Source of the DNA: Symsagittifera roscoffensis
Lineage: Eukaryota; Xenacoelomorpha; Acoela; Convolutidae
DNA length: 64,000 bases
NCBI RefSeq assembly: GCF_963678635.1
Contig: NC_087064.1
Span: forward strand, 33,952,369-34,016,368
Direction: 5' to 3'
In this document: one piece after another, positions 32,356 through 45,408 of the stretch
How the letters are laid out: each line of letters starts with the position of its first letter
Numbering within the stretch: position 1 is the stretch's first letter
Translations under genes and position numbers: made by a program
Notes under the pieces: generated by a model
What the model was told of the DNA's origin: nothing
Database searches by the model: none
The model's input: the letters and a program-made list of their open reading frames with translations, nothing else

Positions 32356-35300
32356 GGACGATATGGACAAGAGACGCTCTTGTGCAAATTGCAGCTCAAC
32401 GGATCATCATGTGTCAGCATGCCCAACATACAAACAGGGCATGAAAGCAATAGGCTTTAGCCTCGAGGATGAAGATGCGTCAGAGGTCGATCATGAAGAT
32501 TTCATGAGAGGAGTAATCGCAAAATTCGGCCCAAGGTGTTTCTTCTGTAACTTGGAATGTCATCTTAAGTCACATTGTCCACAACTCTGTGATGCTGTGG
32601 CAGACATCAAGCATCCAAGGCATGAGAAAGCTTTATCGGGAGTGAAAGCCAGCAGGGCTCGCCTGTTGAGTGAAGCGGAGGCGCGCAGAAAGGAGAAACC
32701 ACAGGAACTGGCAACGAAGAAGAAGCAAGCGGTAACTGAAGAGAGATGTGAACCGGAACCGGTGACTGCGGCGGATGACTTCAAGATCGTTTATAGGGCA
32801 GCTGCGAGGGATGCTCTAAACAGAGTCCAGCAGGAATTGGTTACGAAGGAGATCGAACAAAAAGTGAAGCTCGAATTGGAGAATGAGAAAATTCAGGAAA
32901 GGCTGAACGCCTTCGAGGCATCAGAAGTCGAAGAAACGAAGGCACCAAGCAGTTTGAGTATGAAACTTAATGTGATCTCCGGGCAGATCTTCGGTATGGT
33001 GCCACAGGGAAGTAAAATACAATAGATAATCTCGGTAGCGGGTCACCAGGTAATCAGAAATCTGAGTGAACCATCAGAATTCACTTTGATGCATTTGGAT
33101 ACATATGCAGATTCTGAGACAGATGGAGCCACCTACTGAGTCAATAGCTCTGCGAGCGCTACTAACAACGGGTGGCCCTGGAATAAAAAAAACTTCACGG
33201 ACTCTATGTGGAAGTCTATGGACCATATCAAGTGATGCTGAACGTGGATGGGATCATTATCTACACTAGGATCTACTTGACGACAGACAATGACCAAATA
33301 GGGCAAATATATTTGGGTGAAGAATAACTTAAAGTCCGTAGGATAGGTCATGGCGCCATGATGCAACAAGACGCGGTTCACATTGGTTACGAAGCAGATG
33401 TGACTGAACATCTGCTCGACACCAATGGTAAGAAAATCGGAGTCGCAGGGCTTCTGGACCCATGAGCGGTAGTGAGCGTGATGCTGATAAAAACTTGGCA
33501 AAGAGTGGGCTTCACGAGGGAAGACCTGGTTCCGACGAATCTCTGACTAGCGGCAGCCAATCGAGGAGAGATTTACGTAGCCGGAAGAACACCAATAACG
33601 GTCCTACACATGGGAGGACGGGATCTTTGGATGAGCTTCCTGGTGGTAGAGAATTTGGACGACGCTGACCAGTTCATCTTGGGCAGAGATTTTGTCAGGA
33701 ATTTTGACGTGATGATTGACTTGAATAACGGCCTAATAAAAACCCGGACCGGAACTATGTTAAGAAACCAGTTAATAGGATAATAACAGATGAAAACAAG
33801 GTACCAAACTTTTTAGACCGAAAGGTAAAACTACAGCTGGGACAAGCGGTTGTAGCAATTTTTAAAATGAGAAATTTAAACCCATTAAGTGATAGTAAAC
33901 AGGTTTGTTTGGTACCGAACCCAAATATTCAAAGTTCAGTGGTTTTAGGCTGGAGCTTCTCGGTAACTCGAAGCGGACTGTGTGTCAGTGTGTTATTGAA
34001 CACTCTGGACACCACGGTTTCAATCCAGCGTGGAAAGAAGCTTGGTTACTCTTTGCCGATGAGGACCGACTATGAAGAGACACAAAACTTGAAGAGATAT
34101 AAGGTGAAAGACTGCCCTTATCATGCCAAAAAATATATAATTTCAAAAAGAATTAATGAATTAAAATCAATTCATAAACTTTTTTCGGTGAAATCCATAA
34201 CGGACGACAGCTTATCGAGCTGCTCGAATTTTTGGAAACGCCCCTCGTCATATGAACTAGAATCTGACAAACCGGTTTTGCCAGAAATAGAACACTTAAA
34301 AGGGAAAATAGGCAAGGGAGATTTTGAATCAATGCGGGCGGTCTTAAATCGGAACGCGGATGTATTTTCAAAACACAAGCCGGATATCGGTTGTTGTAAC
34401 TTCGTCAAACACGAAATCGAACTAGAGGAAGGCGCCGTTCCCCATAGGGAAGGCGCAAGACGAATGACACCACATAAATGGGAATCGTGCTGAGCGGAGA
34501 TAGAAATGTTATTCGAATACGACATGATAGAAGCCTCGAAATCGCCGTGGGCTTGCGGGGTAGTCATGGCAAAAAAGATAAGGGGCAGCTTAGGTTCTGT
34601 TGCGACTTTTGTTATTTGAACGCAATGACAATAAAAGACGCGTACCCGATACCGCGAATAGACGAAAACCTCTCGAAACTTGGTGACGCCAATTTCTTCA
34701 CCACTCTGGACTTGGGTTCGGCCTTCTAGAAGGTTCCTCTGCGGAAGAAGGACAGAGAGAAAACCGGATTCGCATGTGAATTGGGGTTGTACCAGTGGAA
34801 GAGGATGCCCTTCGGCTTGTGCAATGCAACGGCCACTTTTCAAAGACCGATGGCTCAGGCTTTGACCGGAGTGACGACAAAAACGGGAACCTTGTGACGT
34901 GTTACGTGGATGACGTGGTCATAGCAACACCCACCCTGGAAGACCCATTGATCGGCTCGATGATGTCTTTGACTGCATGAAGAGAGCAGGCTTGAAATGC
35001 AAACCAACGAAATGCGAGATCCTGAGGGATTCAATCAAGTATCTAGGAAGAATGGTGGACAGGCATAGTGTGAGGCCGAGACCGGAAGCAATAGAGGCTG
35101 TGCTGACAAGGAAGGCTCCCAGAACGGACACACAACTCATGAGCTTCATAGGGTTTGCCAATTATTACCGTGAGTTCATAAAAGGATATGCAGACAAGGT
35201 GTATCCCATGCAGAAGCTGATGCGCAACGAAGGAAAGAAGTTCGAATGAAACGAAGAAGCACTAGCTGCCTTCGATAAAATAAAGCGGGAACTGTGCGAA

Positions 35301-38300
35301 GCGCCAGTGCTAGGCATGCCTACAGAAAAAAGCATGTATTTTCTCGACACAGACGCATCAGTAGTGGCCATATCAGGAATATTGCATCAGGAGCAGGAAT
35401 GGAATGGAAGAACAGTTATCCGTCCCATTGCATATGGCAGTAAGGTGTTAAGTGACACTGAGATGAAATATGGTGCACCGAAAGCAGAAATGTTTGCAGT
35501 GGTAACATTTGTGGAAAACTACCGCGCATACTTGGGGAGCGCTCCCTTTAAGTTACGCGTGGACAACAGAGCATTATCCTGGTTGAAGACACACTCGATT
35601 GATCAGAGTTATATTGGTAGATGGATAGTGAGATTAGATGGCTTCCACATGATAATCGAGCACAGGGTGCGTGAGAAACACCAAAATGCTGACAGCCTCA
35701 GCAAGAAAACCGAGTTCTATGAGTGATTGGAGCAGAAACAAGCCAATCAGCCAGAAATCAAGGAAGGGTTCTCGTTTCTGGACAAAAAAACTTACGAAGC
35801 GTTTTCCTTGACGAGATGATTGGACAAGTCTGGACATCCAGTTCCAGGACATCCTCAGTTACCTGTAGAGAAAGCAGCCGAGATAAAGATTCTATCCAAG
35901 AAGCAGCCGGCGCCCTTGGATCATTTGTTGCCCTCAAACCTGGTCCAGCAGGAACTCTCTCGCATGAACAGTAACAACCTCTCCTTATTGGACAAAACAG
36001 TTCAGGCCACACCGCAAGTGATGCGGATGCTGGGTGGATTGTTGGAGACAGAAGTGACCAGAGATGACCCCGAGTGGGCAGCAGCCATGGCATCCCTGAC
36101 AGTCTGCGCGAAGGGGAAGATCATGCCGTCAAGACGACAACACAAATAAAATGAAAGGGATTGTAGGACTATAGTTCAGCAACTAGTGTCCTCGATACCC
36201 CAAAACGTCTTGACAAGCACACCATACAAACGGAAAGAACAAGGGAACGATACGCAAAAGAAAACCGTTACCTTTGAGGACCAGGATAAGAAAGGTGAGA
36301 AGGTTGGACGAAACCTGGGACAATATTGTTTGTCCGGTGAGACGAACAGTGAGAGGAGCCGGCTAGTTCAGGATCAACACCCGGGACAAGAAAGTTTGTC
36401 CGGGGAGTCTGATGCAGATGAAAAAGTTCCTGATGAGAAACAGGACCTGGAGAATAAAATTTTGTCCGGGGAGTTCAGATGGATGCGAAGAACGCACAGA
36501 ACTGATCCGGAGGAGGGAACGTGCTCCATCGCAGACTCCTCAATGGATGACAATTCCCGGAATTTAGGGATCGACTCCTATTCAGACAGAGCTCAGGATC
36601 AGACATGTCAGAGCTAGCGATCCACACACTATTAGTGGAAACTCGAGCAAGGGATCTAGATAGGGAGGTATATGAAGAACCTGACAGTGATCGCTACCTC
36701 ATACCAGGTGAAAGAGTTTTTGACAACGCAGCAGGTGATCTGGAAACAATAGCAGTATCGAAGCGTGTGATAAGCTTGTTGCCCCAAAAGAGATAGTCAG
36801 GACTGTTCTTCAACCGTTCAAACAAGAAACACAACCATTGGCGCAGATTTGGTGCGTTAAGATGGAAGATCACACGCAACCGCCAGATGAAATGAATAAT
36901 CAGATGAGGGTCATGAAAACGTACTTGAAGGCGAGATACAGACTCTCGGACTTACTCAGAGAATCGAAAAAGTATACCATAGGGTTCTGAAACGCTTCGA
37001 GTGGCCTGAAATGAAAAAGGCATGTGAGAAGTGGGTAACAGCATGTCTTTCATGCCAACAGGTCAAGGATCTAAGGAGGTTGCGATTTCCCTTGCAGTCG
37101 ATCGGTTCATCTAAATTTAACGAGGTGGTATAGTTTGATCACCAAAAGATATGCATGACAGACAGTGGTTATAATCAAGTCTTAGTCATGATAGATCAAT
37201 TCACGAAGTATGCAGAGGCCGTGCTCTGTATAACTGCTTCAGCAGAAGAGACTTGCGCTCACCTAGTCAACACGTGGATAGCAAGACATGGTTGTCCGTT
37301 GACGTTTCAATCGGATAACTGAACAGCTTTCGTGGGAGAACTTACGAAAGAGCTCATGCGACGTTCGCAGGTGGCTCAGACCCACTCCACGACATACCAT
37401 CCCCAGACGAATGGCTTAGTGGAAAGGCAAATTAGAACGTTAGTGTCGATGCTGAGGGTATATTGTTCCAGGTACATGACCAATTTGGATAGGTATCTTC
37501 CACAGGTGATGGGAGCTTACAATAGCACGCAACAATCCACCACCGGAGTTACTCCACACATGATGTTAACTGGACACGAGAAGTCTTTGCCCTTGACTTT
37601 CTTTTACCCGGAGTATGAGGGGAGGAAAAAATCACCACAAGTCTATGTAAGGGATGTAATTAGATGTCAGCAAGAGTTAAACGACTTGTGTAGACGGAAC
37701 ACTGAGCGGGCACAGGCAAGGCAGAGGAAAAGATTCGATAAGAAAGCGGCTGATGCAAAAGCTTACTCAGTAGGAGTCTACGGATGGGTAATTCAGAGCG
37801 TCATACCACCAAAAGGAACAAAAATACTGCTAAAAAGTGGAGGGGACCCTTCATGATTACGGAAGTGCACCAGGAGGGACGATTTTATAGACTGAGTACA
37901 GGCAATGCCGCTCACTATGAGAACATCAAGCCACACAATCCATCGAGAGAGGACTGGTGTATACCTGCAAACATGGAAGAAGGGGATTATCTGATGATGA
38001 ACCCTGCTTGTGAGGTCATTGAGAAGGGCACCAGGGAAAAGAACGATGGAAATGAGGTCGTAGAGGAAGGAACAAGTCCACCACTGGACCTAGATCCCAA
38101 CGAAGTGATCGAAGCAGATGAAGAAACCTTACCCTACGCAGAAGTGGACTGGCAAGAACCCGAACAAATGGAGGTCCCCAAGAATTTGGAACCGGATCTT
38201 CCATTTACGATACAGACTCGACAGAGTGACAGGACAAGACTCACGAAGAAATATAATCCTTACGGAGACGACTTTGTACTGGACAGGATAGATCTAAAGA

Positions 38301-38717
38301 AGATAGTAGAAGAAGTAGTGGGTCTAGAAGAAATAACTGTGTCACAGGACATTGACATAGTCGATGATCACGAGGAGGAGTGGGTCGATGACCGGTCCAA
38401 GACCGAGGTAGAATTCGACGACAAGCAACAGCAGGCATAAGAACAAGACTTTTCGAATTTGCGTGTCTTGAAATGGCTGAACGAATTGACGTCGGACCCA
38501 AAGGAGACCAGTGTCACGATTCAAGATGTAGATCGTAGAAGCATGAAATACGTAAACAACGAAAGGGATGATCCATCCTGGGCTGCCCAGATAGGACCAT
38601 TACTCATTCCGGCTTCCATCCTCGATTTGATATCTGGTATGCGATCGACGGGGACGTCGATGGATTTTTTTGTCCGGTGAGTGGGAGTCGGACTTGTCTA
38701 GACTGAAGACTTGTTAA
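32356..38717 (+). pseudogene. pol: Element C Pol: knuckles, protease, RT, RNase H, integrase
   Basis: Two CCHC knuckles (CANC..., CFFC...) at 32375-32575. The protease site at 33457 reads Asp-Pro-stop instead of Asp-Thr-Gly, so it is dead. RT runs about 34560-35250 with the MPFGLCNATATFQ motif and catalytic YVDD at 34903-34914, broken by stops at about 34729 and 35247. RNase H is at 35330-35720 (LDTDASVVAISG, HQNADSLSKK). A linker with three LSGE motifs (36186-36617) precedes integrase (36960-37850), which keeps the CLSC half of the zinc finger and the Glu of NGLVERQ but has a stop in the second Asp motif. The GPF/Y-like module (KWRGPF) is at 37840. A stop at 38438 interrupts the C-terminal tail. 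In the likely original frame Pol ends at 38717 after a fourth LSGE. Confidence 0.88.
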
Positions 38718-41700
38718 TAAAAGAATTAAGAATAGCAAGAGAGACATGTGATCTAGAAGCAGAAACAGACGAGGACCCTAAGAAACCGGACATAGGGAGG
38801 GTAGTTGAGTCATGTTTTAACTTACAAAATGAATACTCAAGTAGCATAACGTTGACAGATAGTGATTTTGTACTCACGCATAGAACATGTGCGATAGCGA
38901 TCACAGCAGACATGAGTTTCAAAACAGCGTTAGCAGCGGATTTTAAGAGAGAATACAAAAATATAGATTTCTTGAGGCGAGAAAACAAGCAGCGATCGGA
39001 GCGTCTGGCATTAAGGACAGCCAAGGAAAAAATGATACCTGGTGCGGAATTGAACCAGATGCTGATTCTGGTGGTGGCGATCAAGTCAGACTTGCCCTGT
39101 GAACCGGATCTGCTGCTGTTTGCCGGAATGAATGATCACCTGCATGCGACGGGGCTTCTAGAGCATCTGAAGAGTGATACACCGGATCCCGAGAAAGTCT
39201 GGGAAGCTATCCGGACATTGCTTGCGGCGATGAATGAGGTGCAAGAGAATGCGACTACCCGATTCGGAGCGCAGACAAAAGTGGCGTTTACAACGTCACC
39301 GGGCTACGCAAGCATGCCGCCGGCTTTTCAATTTGTATACGCTATTTTGATCCTCATAGCGGAGGGGAACGAGTGGAGGGTGTTGATGGCAGCCCCTAAT
39401 CGAGAACTGGAGCCTACAAACTTGAGACTTCGGAAGTCGGAATTGGCAGCGACATGGGCGGACGTACCTCATGCCTTGAGGGGATTCTACGAGCTAGCAG
39501 ACATCCTCATTGTGCTGGACGAGGTCCTATTACTCGAGATTTCAAAATTTGCTCGGCAACTGAAGTTTAGTCCGGACATGAGGGATTATCACCCATTAAT
39601 AAGCCACCTAACAGCCAGCCTGTGGTTCACAGGTATAGACCTGACGATCACGAGCTCCACCAGCAAGGCGAGGGGACCAAGAAATGAAAGGAGAAACGTG
39701 GCTGCAGCAGAGAACCAACTAGAGGCGATGGCATACCGTCTGACACAAGAGAGAGGCAGGTGGCCGTTCCTGACACGAAGGCTTGAGAATGCTACGTACA
39801 AAACGCGGGAGAGTGCTCCACCTCTCGTCAAACAGATATGGGAATTTCTTGAGGGGCAGCTGGAGATGGCAGAGAGCAAGGAGGTGACGGTGGGGAGGTT
39901 CGTCACAGCGGCTAACGAGGTCACCGTCGGAGGGTTCTGGAGAGAGCATGCCAAAAACGAGCTGAGAACGAGGAAAGATCACGAAATCTTGAGATTCTTG
40001 GGTCCTTGTTGGGAGAAGAAATACATAGCTAAAGTGTTCTACGCAAAGGATACCATCTTCGAAGCTTTTGTACAAGAGCTATTGAACATGTCCATAAATC
40101 TCTTGTTGGCTTTAGACTTGGTTCATCCCAGGTACCTGTTTAACATGGGTCCAGCATACATGCTCAGCAGAGGAGTAGAGACGCTTCGGATTGACGGGTA
40201 CCTGACGCTGGTGCTCTTTACTCATGGCGAAGTGGTGGCATTTCATCGGTTGATCAAATATGGGGAGCCCCTGTCGATGGGGAAGACCCACCCAAGTATC
40301 GATATCTACTCCTACAAGTGCGCGGCTGGACTGAAGACGTTGTTGGTGGAGTATCTTTTGATGCAGAACCGACACTTGACTGGCGAAGAACGGAATCCCA
40401 AGACGAGAGATGAATGGAATGAGGCAAATGGTGGGATCCTCCTGCTGACTGACTTGTGCTTGGCCATGAGATCTGATCCGTTGGGAGTGATCAGGGGGCT
40501 TGAGGAGGTCGTAACCTGTATCTAAGGGCCAGCAGTGACGTATGCCTTTCCGGATCCTCTCGTGGCGGCATATCGCAAATCAGTGGTGCACGTGAGCCTC
40601 ATAAGCGTACTAGATGAGACAAGGCGTTGAATTGGTGCCGACAAGAGGTGCTGAGGGCACGGATGAGTGATCAGTGCTTTTCGGGAATATAAAGATCCCA
40701 AGTTAATGGTGTTCAATTTCCGAGGGCAGCTACATTGCAGAATGGGGGAAGCGTGAAGGTCCCATTGAGACTTACCCCAAGTTATGGAATTTGAATCCTT
40801 TAACGGCAGATAGGAGGGAAATCTTGAGAATCCCAGCGTCGAAGGGGAGCTTTGAGTTGGTGAAAACGGAGCTAGAGATGACTCTGGTGAAAGAAATTTT
40901 GCCCACCGTAGTCCCCGAGTTCCCGGCAGTCAGGAGAATGACCCTGGGGCTGAAAAGCCCTCTGGTGGCCCATCCCTGGAGCCAGCACTGCAGTGGAGAA
41001 GCAGCAGAGGGAGTTCACCGATGGCTGGGATCCCTTGTTTATCGGATATACAGCAGCGGTCTACTTCCACACTTGTGATATCAAGATAAATTCGTGGAAG
41101 ACTCAAGCGAAGAAGATGAGAGGCTCAATGCCTCCAAAATTTGAGGTTCGTGACATCTTGAGAACGCTCGATCAAGCGAATCTAGAGAACATGTTGCCGG
41201 TATGGGACGACGGGAGAATGATCGTAGAAGAGCGACACATCGCCCTAAAAGACGACATGAAGTTCGCCACTCGGGTTAGAGCGAGTGGAGATGAAACATG
41301 AAGAGAAAGACCTGGACGCGGCAGGCTCTTTATATGGGGCCCTGACTAAATACAAGAAGCAGGACCCAGCGACAACCTCACCCCTATCAGTAGGCACCCC
41401 TGGAGATAAGAGAAGCGGTCCCGTAGAGAACAGATTTAGAGACATACTTGACAAAACGCGAGCCGAATCAGAAGCGGAAAGTACGGATGAGACTCTCAGT
41501 GAAGCAGGAGAGGAAATGGAAGTGGGGAATACGCCGGAGCCGAAACCAGCTGAGGAGGATTTCACTGCTCAGGAACTGCTGCAGGACCTAAGCGGAGACG
41601 TTTGGGCGGACACGGCCACGCCACCTCTGACATCATCCCCTCGGAAGAACCTTGAATTACCCTTGACCAGCGAAACTTCCAACAAGGGGATGATACTCTT

Positions 41701-44700
41701 GAGTACAGAAGAGAGTAAGAAGAACACTTTTGAAGGAAACAAGAGCATGTTTCTGGGGACTCTGGATGAGAAGGCATGGCGGGAATTCTTGAGTGAATTT
41801 AATCAGGAGACGGAAAGTGAGACCACACTAGGTGACTTCAAAGAACAGCTGTGGAACACGGTGGTGAAGTTCGGGGAACCTGTCTTGATGGGCACCGGGC
41901 TGGATGAGAAAGCAAGAAAGGAGTTATTGAGCAAGATGGTCAAAATGCGGGAGGCGCGACCTAAGACCGGAGATGATGAATGGAAAGACAGCTCTACTCT
42001 GAAACAAAAAACTGATGATAAAATGATTAAAGTTAAAGTGGAGGATAAATTTGAGACTAATAATATGATTAAAGATATTAATATCCTTAAGGCTCGAGAA
42101 GGGGGAAAGCAAGAGTCGGGAAGGTTGGACCGGGACAAAGAGGTCGAATCAGAGATGATAGTGACGACGCCCCCAAGCAAAGGTGTGAAGTCTCGAAAGA
42201 GGAAAATTGAGGTAGAGGAGTTGAGTAGCCCGTCGGCGGATGCTGTCTCTGAGACGAGTTTGAGGGAGACTGCTCCCATGATTCTAGCGCGATGGAAGAC
42301 TGCGGCCTACAAGAGTAGCTCCGAACCAAGGAAGCTAGCCGAAGTGGTGAAAGATATAGAGGTCTCGACAAGTCTGGCAACGGAAGAAGATTTCAAACCT
42401 CAGAAGGCAAGCTCGAAAAAGGGTTCGACGAATGGACAAACATCGGAAGTGGATGTTGGCAAAAAATGGATCTCGAGCGAGCATCAGGCTATTGGCAAAC
42501 AAGTGACCAGCGACCCTCTTGAGAAAAATGCGACAAGGAATACGGCTCGACCTTGGTGGGTGGCCCTAGAGACAATGAAGGAACTGGAGGACTGTCTGAA
42601 GAAGCTCGATCGTGGAGTGTACTGCAAGCGTCGCAATTGGGATACTCAACAAAAAGCCGAGGTCAACAAGTTAGAATTGGGAAGTCAGCTGAAGCGAACT
42701 TGGCAGAGCTTGTTGCGGGATTAATTGTAGGAGGCGATGAGAACACCTTCGTCCGCATTGCCTTTGATGGCAAATCCTTTCGTTAGAACAGCGGGGCAGC
42801 TGGCGTTCAGGTGGAGCCTAGCGGGAATAGAATTGGAGGTATTGACCTCACACGATAAATTGAAGTTGGGCAACAAAAGTCTAGAAGTATACCGGATGCT
42901 GATACAGCATATCTTCAGAGATAATTCCGGTTTAAGTCTGGCGAGAAGGAAAGCTGCCACTTGCTTCTTGAGGTGGATAATGTCCGTAATGACCAATAGT
43001 ACCGTCCAAGCGTGTCATCAGAAGGCCATGGGGAGCAAAACTATGGAGAGGATAGTCTCAACCGTCATACTGAATGTGTACCAGAGTACGGGGATCGAAA
43101 AGGAAGATGACTCGAGGCAATCCCTAGAGAATAATGGGAAACTTGATGAAATACAGAGATTCTACAACAAGAAAAGTGAAGAGGTGCATGATGTGCATCG
43201 TAACTTGGCCTCGGCTGAGGATTACTCGAGACCCAACAAACGGGGAGAATACCAATATGTATCTGGAGTAATGGGAATAGCATACAACCCTTTCTTGGAT
43301 TCAGAGGCCGGGAGCGCTCACAGGAATCACTAAGTGACGGAGCTGTTAAAATTTTGGACAGAGAAGATAATTGAAATTGATTCAATGGAAAGGGAGAGAC
43401 CGAGCCTGGGCCTGCTACTTGAGACGACGCCCAAGGTGATAAGCATGCCGCGCTCAAACAAGAGAGTTGAGTTGAAAATGGGGAATGGAAACGGCATGAT
43501 GACTACGAGTTGCTGAGACCCTCCTGGTGCCTACATCCTCACGCAAGCTTGATTGAAGAAGTCACGGTACGAGTGAGGCTAACACCGACAAAAGATGAAG
43601 ACTTGGGAACTTTGGATGTGATACACAAAATGATCCTACCACAGAGCAAAGAATCGGGCGAGGCAATGAGTAGGCTAGGATCAGTAAAGAAGTTGGAGCC
43701 CGGTAGCTGTGTTGACTTGACGTGCGGAGGGGGAGAGCACACTTGTGATGGACGATCATGTGTCAGAATACAATCTTTCCAGAGAGGAGACCTAGTCGCT
43801 TGGTTTGACGACATAACAGAAAGAGAGAAGAACGAAGTGCAGATAGTGGCTGAGTGCTATACGAACACTACAGTGATTATAGCAACGGCGCTGGGGTTCT
43901 TCTCGAGGATGTGCAGTTTGCAATCACTGGAGATGCTGGAGTCTGAGCACCATTTGGTGACAGCGTTGAGCGTGGAGTCGTGGCCGGGGGCGTTGCAAAC
44001 CACCCAGAAACACATCAGAGGGTGGAAGATTGGTCTTGAGGCGGAAATGGGATTTCCCGTGAGCGAGGCTTACAGTCTGCCAGTAAATGCGAAATCCTTG
44101 GCGGGATCAGTAATGGCTAACCTTTGTGGGAGCCACTATCCATTGCACATGTCGATTGTGGAGATATCCAGCCAAAGGATACTGGTAGACAAGGCCTTCT
44201 CGGTACCCAAGTGCGTACGACTGGCTCGAATGTCGCATCATTCACACAAGCTGTTGAAGAAGATACTGGGAACGGTGCCAAGGGAAGAAAGAGATGACTT
44301 GAGTGAAATCTGGGGAGAAGAACTCTTGAGTTTGGAAGGTCAAAACACGAGTAATTTCGAGAGACAAAATACCATCGGGATGCCGATGAACAGTGTCCCA
44401 GCACAGGAGGAAAATGATACAACACACGAGAAGATGATGGAATTGGAACCTCTGCTGGAAGCCTCGGGAGAACGCAATTTGGTCAATCGGATTACCCGAT
44501 CATCGGCAGAAGGTGACCATCTTGGTAGCGAGTACGATTTTGGCGTTGCGATGGATCGAAGAGAATGTGATGAAATATCGGGAGTCGAAGACACCAACGG
44601 CGGAATCGATATACGCTATCGATTATAGCAGAAGACTTGAATTGTTTGAGACGGCGTGCAAGGTATTCGCCATACCTATGGAGATCAGGCACGTATGGAG

Positions 44701-45081
44701 CCGCATAAGATTCTTCCCGTGGTTTCGAGCGACATTGACATCTTGGTTGTATATGGTGACGAAAGACCACATGAAAAAACATAGTAAAGAATATCGACAA
44801 TTCCTGGCAGAGATAGGACCGGAAGCCTTCAAGAGACCTCTGCTGACCCATCGAAATGCGATCACGACAGTTGGAAAAGAGTTGGTAGGGTGTCTAGAGA
44901 CAATACCAAAGCGAGAGAATCGATACTGGAGGAGGACTTGGCGAAGAACGTGAGCTTGAGCCTGCACAATTCCTTTTGCTTGAACAGGGAATCGAAAGTG
45001 AAAGGTTTACCAAGTCAGGCAAAGAGGTTGCAAGAGCAGAGGGAGTGGATGCGATCCTTCGAAAAATTAAAAGCGTGGTAA
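38711..45081 (+). pseudogene. Element C ORF3: unrecognised protein of about 2,100 codons after Pol
   Basis: Open segments run from just after Pol to near the 3' end: 38711-40525 (604 codons), then frames shift around 40530, 41050, 41290, 43510, 44520 and 44900, with in-frame stops at 42724, 43333 and 43516. The N-terminal third is helical with SPGYAS, FQFVYAILILIAEG, APNRELEP and LIVLDEVLLLEISKFARQL. The middle (41285-42724) is highly charged and probably disordered. The C-terminal third has a Cys-rich DLTCGGG-x-HTCDGRSC patch and WPGALQT. No TTG/ATG start is convincing. It lacks the signal peptide, fusion peptide and membrane anchor expected of an envelope protein. It is shared with element X in the same order, so it is a family gene and not a chance frame. 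Function unknown. Confidence 0.75.
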
Positions 45082-45408
45082 GAGATCGTAATCAGCTCCG
45101 ATGATGAGGAAGCGCTGCTAAGGCAGATCACGGTGTCAAACTCATCAGGGCGTAGCACCTCGTAGGCTAGGAATACGAAATGAGCAGGGAGCTCAATGTG
45201 GGTTTCTTGAGTCTTGAGAGGGAAGGAAAGGGGCTCGAGGGTGAACTTGGATGAAATCCGAGGTCACGAAAAAAAAATCTTAACGAAACAAAATATTGCT
45301 ATAATTATTATACAAATCAAAATGCTGCATGACAATTTTATTCATTAGCTTCAAAAGCGGAAATCTAAGGTAAGGTATATGAAAATTTTGATTGCCGTTC
45401 AGCGATAG

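Noticed and set aside
34700-35260. Stops at Trp codons in C RT as a sign of cytidine-deaminase hypermutation
   Set aside because: TGG to TAG/TGA changes exist, but other stops and many indels have different origins; no clear G-to-A bias can be claimed by eye.
38711-45081. ORF3 as a retroviral-type envelope
   Set aside because: Position fits, but there is no signal peptide, fusion peptide, furin-like site or transmembrane anchor, and the length is far beyond usual envelope proteins.
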